In this document: piece by piece, positions 6,353 through 11,718 of the stretch
Layout: each line of letters begins with the position of its first letter
Numbering within the stretch: position 1 is the stretch's first letter
Position numbers and translations under genes: made by a program
The notes under the pieces: generated by a model
Told to the model about the DNA's origin: nothing
Seen by the model: the letters and a program-made list of their open reading frames with translations, nothing else
The model's database searches: none
Source: Zoogloea sp.
GTDB lineage: Bacteria; Pseudomonadota; Gammaproteobacteria; Burkholderiales; Rhodocyclaceae
Assembly: GCA_016790385.1 (NCBI GenBank)
Contig: JAEUNV010000517.1
Span: 1-11,718 of the forward strand
Reading direction: 5' to 3'
Length of the DNA stretch: 11,718 nt

Positions 6353-7117
6353 ATGCCTCTCAAGTTCGAACTCCTGCAGGCCGACGACTACTCCCGTTAC
6401 CTGCTGCGTGAAAAGACCGACATTCTTTTCAACCTCCGGGCCCTGATGCAAAAACGGGCCATGCTGAGCGCCTTCATTGACGCAAGTGCCGACTCATTCC
6501 TGAGTGCCATCCTCGCCATCACCCCTGACGAGCGCCACCTCATCCTCGACGCAGCCAGTGATGAGACCATCAATCTTCGTGTCGAAGCGGCGCAACAACT
6601 GATCTGCGTGACCCAGCTCGACAAGATCAAAATCCAATTTGCCGCCACCAGTATCGAACGCTTTCCCCACGAAGGGCACCAAGCCTTCCGGGTCGCGCTC
6701 CCGGGTATTCTGCTGCGCCTGCAACGGCGCGAATACTACCGCCTGACCGCACCCAGCCCCCACAATCTGAGTTGCCAGATTCCTGTCGTGGTGAACGGCG
6801 AGAACAGGGTGGTCACGGTTGAAGCCGACGTCGTCGATATCAGCGGCGGAGGTTTGGCCGTCACCGTGCCGCCGAGCGGCGTAACTTTCGAGCCGGACAT
6901 GGAATTTGCCGATTGCCGGCTGATGCTTCCGGAGGTCGGCCCTATTGCCACCACGCTTCGAGTTCGCAACCTGTTCCGCATCACCAACCGTGACGGCAGC
7001 GTGGTTCTTCGCGCCGGCTGTGAGTTCATGAACCTGCCCGCAAGCATGGCGTCGTCCATACAGCGCTATATTCTTCGCACCGAACGGGAACGCAATGCCC
7101 GGGAACGCATTCGCTGA
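6353..7117 (+). CDS. YcgR-like PilZ domain protein (c-di-GMP-responsive flagellar brake)
   Basis: This 254-residue protein has a YcgR-type N-terminal domain (about 1-115) followed by a PilZ domain (about 122-245). The c-di-GMP-binding elements are both present: RREYYR with the RxxxR pattern at Arg126-Arg130, and DISGGG at 162-167 (D/NxSxxG). In the YcgR family, c-di-GMP binding lets the protein act on the flagellar motor and slow swimming. Its position beside fliE, fleSR and fliF supports a flagellar role. The ATG has no clear Shine-Dalgarno sequence (GCCGCCACCATG), but no better start is seen. It is monocistronic by layout: a phoU hairpin lies before it and a convergent terminator after it. 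YcgR is the best family comparison, but no gene symbol is assigned because orthology is not proven. Confidence 0.87.
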   Translation: MPLKFELLQADDYSRYLLREKTDILFNLRALMQKRAMLSAFIDASADSFLSAILAITPDERHLILDAASDETINLRVEAAQQLICVTQLDKIKIQFAATSIERFPHEGHQAFRVALPGILLRLQRREYYRLTAPSPHNLSCQIPVVVNGENRVVTVEADVVDISGGGLAVTVPPSGVTFEPDMEFADCRLMLPEVGPIATTLRVRNLFRITNRDGSVVLRAGCEFMNLPASMASSIQRYILRTERERNARERIR

Positions 7118-7146
7118 AGCCGACGGAAGGACTCAGCGCCCATAAC

Positions 7147-7178
7147 GAAAGAGCCGGCAACGCCGGCTCTTTCATTTA
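7147..7178. terminator. Terminator between the PilZ gene and fliE
   Basis: GAAAGAGCCGGC (7147-7158) and GCCGGCTCTTTC (7162-7173) form a perfect 12-bp stem with a 3-nt AAC loop, followed by ATTTA on the plus strand. It lies 29 nt after the PilZ gene stop. The A/T end of the stem supplies part of the U tract. The hairpin is symmetric and may also stop fliE transcripts, less efficiently. Confidence 0.8.
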
Positions 7179-7189
7179 TGCGACACACC

Positions 7190-7203
7190 CCGGCAACGCC
7201 GGC
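7190..7203. repeat. Second copy of a 14-bp hairpin sequence next to fliE
   Basis: CCGGCAACGCCGGC at 7190-7203 repeats exactly the core of the preceding terminator (7154-7167). It forms a CCGGC-AAC-GCCGG hairpin 8 nt beyond the fliE stop codon, on the minus-strand downstream side. No T tract follows. Confidence 0.45.
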
Positions 7204-7211
7204 AGCCTCCT

Positions 7212-7532
7212 TTACACCGACATGTTCATGATGTCCTGATAGGCTGTGACCAACTTGTTCCGGACCTGCACCATCTGCTGAAACGACAGATTCGCCTTCT
7301 GGAGGTTAACCATCACATCCTGAAGATTGACGTTCGGATCTCCTGCCGAGAAATCCTTGGCCATCTCCTGCGCCTGCATCTGGGCGGAACTCACATCGGC
7401 GATGGCACTCTGCAGTACCTGTCCAAAATCGGTTTCACCCGCGGCCGTCGCAGCCTGGGCGGACTTACCCGACGCCACCTGTGAAGTGGCGCGCAGCTCG
7501 GTCAGCATGTGGTCGATTCCGCGGGTATCCAT
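7212..7532 (-). CDS. fliE: Flagellar hook-basal body protein FliE
   Basis: This 106-residue protein forms the junction between the MS ring (FliF) and the rod, and is exported through the flagellar type III apparatus. DVMVNLQKANLSFQ (72-85) and RNKLVTAYQDIMNMSV at the C-terminus are the conserved FliE helices. Length is typical (about 104-110). AAGGAG precedes the ATG by about 7 nt. A near-consensus sigma54 promoter sits about 30 bp before the ATG, so the gene can be transcribed independently of fleSR, with FleR as the likely activator. It is located on the strand opposite fliF, whereas in many bacteria fliE directly precedes fliF. Confidence 0.95.
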   Translation of the reverse strand: MDTRGIDHMLTELRATSQVASGKSAQAATAAGETDFGQVLQSAIADVSSAQMQAQEMAKDFSAGDPNVNLQDVMVNLQKANLSFQQMVQVRNKLVTAYQDIMNMSV

Positions 7533-7562
7533 GATCCAGCTCCTTTTTCCCGACTATATCAG

Positions 7563-7578
7563 AGCAAACCACGTGCCA
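7563..7578 (-). promoter_or_regulatory. Sigma54 (-24/-12) promoter of fliE
   Basis: Read on the minus strand, TGGCACG (7578-7572), four bases TGGT, then TTGCT (7567-7563) match the sigma54 consensus TGGCAC-N5-TTGCW with exact GG-to-GC spacing. Transcription would begin near 7552, giving a leader of about 20 nt that contains the AAGGAG of fliE. The neighbouring fleR encodes a sigma54 activator of the flagellar type. The site lies in the 63-bp fleR-fliE gap. Confidence 0.88.
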
Positions 7579-7595
7579 AAAAGCACAAGGTACCA

Positions 7596-8993
7596 TCAAC
7601 CCGAGAAAAGCCCTTCCTGACGATACTGCTGAAGCTTGTAACGCAAGGTTCGCTCCGAAATGCCCAGCTGCGCCACGGCGCGCTTGCGCGACCCTCCCAC
7701 CTCTTTCAAGACCTGCAGGATGTGCTCCCGCTCAAGATCCTTCATGGTCGCTGGGCGCCCCGCATCCCGGGCGGCCTCCCCGGGCGTCGCGGCAAGAACT
7801 GCCGATTCAGCGGCAAAACCTGCCGATACGGCAAGGGCAGGCACCGGCAGGCGCACGGGCTCACCATTCCAATGGGGCAGGCACAGACGAACCGTCTCCG
7901 CTGAAACCGCCTCGGCACCACTCAGGATCAAAGCCCGCTGGACCGTGTTTTCCAGTTCCCGGACATTGCCTGGCCAAGGGTAGGTTACCAGCAGGGCCTC
8001 GGCCTCCCCCGAAAGCCGCCCGGCGCGCTTCAGACGCGCACCATGCATCTGCGCAAAATGCCGCGCCAGGGGAACGATGTCACCCGGCCTTTCCCGCAAG
8101 GACGGAATCGCCAGGGGAAAGACATTAAGCCGGTAGAACAGATCCTCCCGGAATCGCCCCGCAGCCACCTCCTTGGTCATGTCCCGGTTAGTGGTGGCCA
8201 AGACACGGATATCAAGGGGAATGGCCTTCTTGCCCCCCACCCGCTCGACTTCACGCTCCTGCAGCACGCGCAACAGCTTGGCTTGCAGACCCAACGGCAT
8301 TTCCGAGATTTCATCGAGGAGTAAGGTGCCCCCTTCGGCCTGCTCGAACTTGCCCGCCTGGGAAGTGGCCGCCCCCGTGAACGCGCCCTTCTCATGGCCG
8401 AACAAGGTGGCCTCGAGCAGGGTATCCGGAATGGCGGCACAATTGATGGCCACGAAGGGCCCACTCCGCCGCAAGGAGTGTTCGTGCAGATAGCGCGCAA
8501 AAACCTCCTTGCCGGTACCGGATTCCCCGTTGAGCAAAACCGTTGCGTCGGTCTCGGCCACTTTGTCGGCCAACGCCAGCAGGTTCCTCGTGTGGGGATC
8601 GGCAGCGATCATGCCCTCAGTCTCACGGGTCACGGCATAGCGCTGTACGTGCTCAAGCAGCACGGCCGGCTCAAACGGCTTCATCAGAAAATCACACGCT
8701 CCGCCACGCATGGCATCCACCGCCTTCTCAACGTCGCCAAAGGCCGTCATCAGCAGTACCGGCAACTGAGGCAGGCGCTGGCGGAGTTCCGCCAGCAACT
8801 CAAGGCCGTCCATGGGCTGCATCTTCAGATCGGACAGGACCAGGTTGAAGGCCTGCCGGCCCACCTCGGCCAGGGCCGCCGGGCCGTCTCCAACCCCGGT
8901 GACGGCGTGGCCGGCAAGCTCAAGGGTCAGACACACCGCGTCCCTCAGGGGAGCGTCGTCTTCGACAACCAGGATGTGGAGGGCTTCTGACAT
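7596..8993 (-). CDS. fleR: Sigma54-dependent two-component response regulator FleR
   Basis: This 465-residue NtrC-class activator has a receiver domain (about 5-118) with phosphoacceptor Asp55, acidic Asp12/Asp13, Thr83 and Lys105. The AAA+ domain (about 128-360) has Walker A GESGTGKE (156-163), the sigma54-contacting loop GAFTGA (203-208) and Walker B GTLLLDE (222-228). The Fis-type helix-turn-helix is at about 420-460 (GSRKRAVAQLGISERTLRYK). Phospho-FleR opens sigma54 promoters of basal-body and hook genes. The ATG at 8993 is chosen because a receiver domain normally begins a few residues before its first strand. An in-frame ATG nine codons earlier would add an atypical tail overlapping the region near the fleS stop. 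fleS ends 36 bp upstream, giving a fleS-fleR operon, and fliE follows with its own promoter. Orthology to FleR rests on the flagellar context. Confidence 0.93.
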   Translation of the reverse strand: MSEALHILVVEDDAPLRDAVCLTLELAGHAVTGVGDGPAALAEVGRQAFNLVLSDLKMQPMDGLELLAELRQRLPQLPVLLMTAFGDVEKAVDAMRGGACDFLMKPFEPAVLLEHVQRYAVTRETEGMIAADPHTRNLLALADKVAETDATVLLNGESGTGKEVFARYLHEHSLRRSGPFVAINCAAIPDTLLEATLFGHEKGAFTGAATSQAGKFEQAEGGTLLLDEISEMPLGLQAKLLRVLQEREVERVGGKKAIPLDIRVLATTNRDMTKEVAAGRFREDLFYRLNVFPLAIPSLRERPGDIVPLARHFAQMHGARLKRAGRLSGEAEALLVTYPWPGNVRELENTVQRALILSGAEAVSAETVRLCLPHWNGEPVRLPVPALAVSAGFAAESAVLAATPGEAARDAGRPATMKDLEREHILQVLKEVGGSRKRAVAQLGISERTLRYKLQQYRQEGLFSG

Positions 8994-9029
8994 GGAGATC
9001 TCTCTAATGCTCGGATACAACGGGGGGCG

Positions 9030-10133
9030 TCAACCGCCCATGGCGAGGGTCAGGGTGAAGGTGGAGCCCCGACCGGGCTCTGAATCGATTGCGATGTCGC
9101 CTCCATGGGCGCGTGCGACCCCGCGGGCGATCGCCAGCCCCAAACCTGTTCCGTCAACCCGGGTGGTAAAGAACGGCTCGAATAGTCGCGACTGAAGGGC
9201 GGGTTCAATCCCGCAGCCATCATCGATAACCCGGAAGCAGGCCATCGCCCCCTCAAGCCCGGCGTGGAACTGGACTGCGCCGCCCGCATCGAGCGCCTGG
9301 ACAGCGTTCTCCAACAGGTTGGTCAGGGCTCCGGCAATCGCCTTGCGATCACCCACGAGTCGGGTGTCGCCACACGCGCAGGCGGCGTCGAAGCGAATTC
9401 CCCTGGCTCTGGCGACAGGCTCCACGGTCTGAGCCAGTTCTGCCACCAGCTCACAGATGGCAAACGGCTCCCGTCCGAGTGTTTCTCCCCGGGCAAACAG
9501 CAGCATGTCCCGGATCAACTTCTCAAGGTGACGCAGTCGCTCCAGGGCACGGGTTCCGACACGTGCCTTATCGGCCGGCGCCATCTCCTGCTGTACCAGC
9601 GTGGCCGTGTAAAGCAGAGCAGCCGACAAGGGTGTGCGCAACTGATGGGCGAGGCCGGCAACCATTTCGCCCATGGCTGCCAGACGTTCGTTGCGCTCGG
9701 CAGCCAGGCGCATGTAATGCGCCTCGGTCACGTCGGTCAGCAAGACGATGCGGCCCTCTCCCGACTCCAGAGGCGCGTCCACCCGGGTGACACGTCGCGT
9801 TTCACCATTCTGTACCAGCTGCCACTCCCCTGGAGTCTCCGTCGCGACGAGACGATGCGCGCAGAATTCCGTCCAATCAACGCCCGCCAGGACGCCCCCG
9901 AACATCCCTTCCACCACCTTGTTGGCCTGCACCACGCGGGCGTCCCGATCAAGTACCACCACGCCGGCGGGCAGCGCCCCCATGAGGACGCTCAAACGCT
10001 CCGTAAGCTGACCGACCTGTGTCTGCAAGCCTGCGTAGGCACCCGTCAAGGCTTCGGACGCCAGACTGAATTGCCGAAAGGCATCGGCCAGCTGGCGGGC
10101 GTCAAGGCGGTCTTCGGTTGCGGGCTCGGTCAT
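9030..10133 (-). CDS. fleS: Soluble sensor histidine kinase FleS
   Basis: This 367-residue cytoplasmic kinase shows no membrane segment. A coiled N-terminus (about 12-50) precedes a PAS domain (about 53-138). The dimerisation/phosphoacceptor helix LAHQLRTPLSAALLY has His163. The ATPase domain contains NLLENAVQA (272-280), DDGCGI (304-309), FEPFFTT (318-324) and GTGLGLAI (328-335). It would autophosphorylate His163 and pass phosphate to Asp55 of FleR, 36 bp downstream. The start at 10133 is chosen because MTEPATEDRLDARQ leads into the domain. The open frame extends 66 codons further upstream to 10331, but that part is Arg/Pro-rich and covers the intergenic region and the 5' end of fliF. No good Shine-Dalgarno sequence precedes the chosen ATG (CGCCCCTCC), so the start is less certain. 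Confidence 0.92.
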   Translation of the reverse strand: MTEPATEDRLDARQLADAFRQFSLASEALTGAYAGLQTQVGQLTERLSVLMGALPAGVVVLDRDARVVQANKVVEGMFGGVLAGVDWTEFCAHRLVATETPGEWQLVQNGETRRVTRVDAPLESGEGRIVLLTDVTEAHYMRLAAERNERLAAMGEMVAGLAHQLRTPLSAALLYTATLVQQEMAPADKARVGTRALERLRHLEKLIRDMLLFARGETLGREPFAICELVAELAQTVEPVARARGIRFDAACACGDTRLVGDRKAIAGALTNLLENAVQALDAGGAVQFHAGLEGAMACFRVIDDGCGIEPALQSRLFEPFFTTRVDGTGLGLAIARGVARAHGGDIAIDSEPGRGSTFTLTLAMGG

Positions 10134-10207
10134 GGAGGGGCGGAGACGAAATTCACCGGTTCGCAGCTTAGGCCCGGGGGCGCGACGACAAGACCGCAAA
10201 TAGGCGC

Positions 10208-10248
10208 AAAAAAGCGCCGCTAATCCCCCGGTAGAACAGTAGCGGCGC
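10208..10248 (-). terminator. Terminator-like hairpin upstream of fleS, possible attenuator
   Basis: On the minus strand GCGCCGCTA (10248-10240) pairs perfectly with TAGCGGCGC (10222-10214) around a 17-nt loop and is followed at once by T6 (10213-10208). No minus-strand gene lies upstream because fliF diverges there. It would therefore end antisense transcripts coming from fliF or attenuate a fleS transcript started further right. An overlapping GGCGC/GCGCC pair (10203-10207 with 10214-10218) gives an alternative fold that would break the first stem. Confidence 0.5.
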
Positions 10249-10288
10249 GGGCCAGAATGCGAGCATCCGAAATAGGGGGAATGTTTCC

Positions 10289-11718
10289 ATGGCAGCAGAA
10301 GAGGCCGCCGCCCAGGTACCGCCCGCCTCACCGTTTGCCCAGGTGCAGGAGAACATCCGCAATCTGTCCCAGCGCCAGAAGCTCGCTGCCGGTGCAGCGT
10401 TGGCCATCGGCATTGCGCTGATCGTCGGGGTACTGCTGTGGAGCCGCCAACCCGATTACTCGGTACTGTTCTCCAATCTCGCCGAGAAAGACGGCGGCGC
10501 GGTCGTCGCCAGCCTTCAGCAGCAGAACATCCCCTACCGGTTCTCGGAAAACGGTAACGCCATTCTCGTTCCCGCCACCCAGGTCCACGACCTGCGCCTG
10601 CGTTTGGCGGCGCAAGGCATTCCCAAGGGCGGGCTGGTCGGCTTCGAACTGATGGAGACCCAGAAGCTGGGGCTATCCCAGTTCCACGAGCAAGTTAACT
10701 ATCAACGCGCCCTGGAAGGCGAGTTGTCCCGCACCATCTCGTCCATCGCCAGCGTTGCCGGCGCCCGGGTTCACCTGGCTATCCCCAAGCAGACCGCCTT
10801 CCTTCGCGATGAGCAAAAGCCCACTGCGTCGGTGATGGTCAACCTGCATACCGGTCGCAGCCTGGACCAAGCCCAGATAGCGGGCATCGTCCACCTGATT
10901 TCCTCCAGCGTGCCCAACCTCTCCAATGACAACGTCAGTGTCATCGATCAGGACGGCAGCCTTCTCACCAAAAAGCCCGACCCCTTGCGCAGCGCCCTCG
11001 ACGCAACACAGATCAAATACACCCGGGAGCTGGAAGAGGGCTACATTCAACGAATCAACGCCATCCTTACCCCCCTGTTCGGCAAGGGGAATTTCCGCGC
11101 CCAGGTCTCCGCCGACGTGGATTTCAATCAGACAGAGCAAACGGCGGAAACCTATCGGCCCAACCCCTCGCCCGAGCAGGCCATCCGCAGCCAGCAGAGC
11201 AACGAAAGCCAGACCCGTGACCAAGGCCCGCAGGGCGTGCCTGGCGCCCTGAGCAATCAGCCGCCCGTGCCCGCCACGGCCCCGATCACCACGCCAGCCG
11301 TGCCCGGCACCACCGGCGCCGACGGCCGCCCCCCCCTGACCACCAGCAAGAGCGCGACGATCAACTATGAGGTGGACAAAACCATCCAGCACACGCGCAA
11401 GGCGCTGGGGCAGATCAAACGCCTCTCCGTGGCCGTCGCCATCAACCACAAGGAAGAGAAAGACAAGAACGGCAACGTCAAGACTGTCCCTTTGAGCGAC
11501 GACGAACGCAAGCAGGTTGAGGATCTGGTCCGAGAAGCGGTCGGCTACAGCAAGGATCGGGGCGACACCATCAACGTGGCGAGCAGCGCCTTCGTGGTCT
11601 CCGACAAGGACACCTTCGAAACACCTATTTGGAAAGACCCGGACAACATTGCCCTGTTCAAGGAGCTCATCAAGTATCTGGTCATCGCCGGCGTGATCGC
11701 CTTTGTGGCATTCGGCGT
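10289..11718 (+). CDS. fliF: Flagellar MS-ring protein FliF (partial, 3' end outside window)
   Basis: The frame is open from the ATG at 10289 to the window edge (476 residues read, of about 560 usual). FliF builds the MS ring in the inner membrane, the base on which FliG, FliE and the export gate assemble. The first membrane helix is at about 32-51. The YscJ-like ring-building motifs follow, with SVLFSNLAEKDGGAVVASL (58-76), the KLGLSQFHEQVNYQRALEGE region (126-145), and GARVHLAIPKQTAFLRDEQKPTASVMV. A Pro/Thr/Gln-rich linker runs from about 290 to 352. The second helix begins near 461 (YLVIAGVIAFVAFG) at the window end. GGGGGA at 10275-10280 lies 8 nt before the ATG. No sigma54 or FliA promoter is recognisable in the 155 bp shared with fleS. 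An out-of-frame ATG at 10281 is ignored. Confidence 0.95.
   Translation, partial: MAAEEAAAQVPPASPFAQVQENIRNLSQRQKLAAGAALAIGIALIVGVLLWSRQPDYSVLFSNLAEKDGGAVVASLQQQNIPYRFSENGNAILVPATQVHDLRLRLAAQGIPKGGLVGFELMETQKLGLSQFHEQVNYQRALEGELSRTISSIASVAGARVHLAIPKQTAFLRDEQKPTASVMVNLHTGRSLDQAQIAGIVHLISSSVPNLSNDNVSVIDQDGSLLTKKPDPLRSALDATQIKYTRELEEGYIQRINAILTPLFGKGNFRAQVSADVDFNQTEQTAETYRPNPSPEQAIRSQQSNESQTRDQGPQGVPGALSNQPPVPATAPITTPAVPGTTGADGRPPLTTSKSATINYEVDKTIQHTRKALGQIKRLSVAVAINHKEEKDKNGNVKTVPLSDDERKQVEDLVREAVGYSKDRGDTINVASSAFVVSDKDTFETPIWKDPDNIALFKELIKYLVIAGVIAFVAFG

Noticed and set aside
8394..8990. 198-residue frame antisense to fleR
   Set aside because: It lies fully within fleR, which has intact motifs. 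It is low-complexity and unrecognised.
9264..10223. 319-residue frame antisense to fleS
   Set aside because: fleS has all kinase motifs. The antisense frame has no recognisable family and no ribosome binding site.
10134..10331. 66-codon N-terminal extension of FleS
   Set aside because: It is Arg/Pro-rich, overlaps the fliF 5' end and crosses the terminator-like hairpin. It precedes no domain, so the start at 10133 is preferred.
10673..11449. 258-residue frame antisense to fliF
   Set aside because: fliF is clear on the plus strand. This frame is Gly/Val/Ala-rich antisense noise.
1..11718. CRISPR arrays, insertion sequences, phage genes, tRNA or rRNA genes, toxin-antitoxin or defence systems
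   Set aside because: I found no regularly spaced repeats, transposase motifs, terminal repeats, tRNA cloverleaf or defence domains. All genes are ordinary core functions.

Overview
The window looks like an ordinary chromosomal segment of a motile betaproteobacterium. I infer Rhodocyclales/Zoogloeaceae (Azoarcus, Thauera or Dechloromonas type), but this rests on gene content, moderately high GC and a polar-flagellum FleSR system. It is not based on a phylogenetic marker and should be treated as tentative. I see no insertion sequence, phage, CRISPR, tRNA or rRNA gene. I also found no clearly undescribed system. The most interesting material is regulatory DNA.

Left part (1-1880): the 3' end of rraA is followed by a 305-bp AT-rich control region and aceA (isocitrate lyase, glyoxylate shunt). 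aceA has a good sigma70-type promoter with a nearby palindrome, a long leader and a strong intrinsic terminator.

Middle (1880-6250): housekeeping genes. These are a DMT/EamA transporter, a SpoIIAA/STAS-like small protein closely followed by a 3-mercaptopyruvate sulfurtransferase (probably co-transcribed), a convergent YidB/DUF937 gene, then rpiA (pentose phosphate pathway) and phoU (phosphate-signalling regulator).

Right part (6250-11718): edge of a flagellar locus. A PilZ (YcgR-like) c-di-GMP receptor gene converges on fliE across a 12-bp-stem terminator. fliE, fleR and fleS lie on the minus strand, in transcription order fleS-fleR-fliE. fliF diverges on the plus strand and runs off the window. 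FleS (soluble PAS histidine kinase) should phosphorylate FleR (NtrC-type sigma54 activator). A near-consensus sigma54 promoter lies directly before fliE, which fits FleR-driven expression of the MS-ring/rod junction protein. FliF is the MS-ring protein, and the PilZ protein would link c-di-GMP to motor output.

Notable structures: a minus-strand terminator-like hairpin with a T6 tract upstream of fleS, with a competing alternative stem; perfect inverted repeats before phoU and at the sseA 3' end; a repeated 14-bp hairpin sequence between the PilZ gene and fliE; and three genes (EamA, rpiA, PilZ) that share a TAxAAT box about 30 nt before a Shine-Dalgarno-poor ACCATG start.
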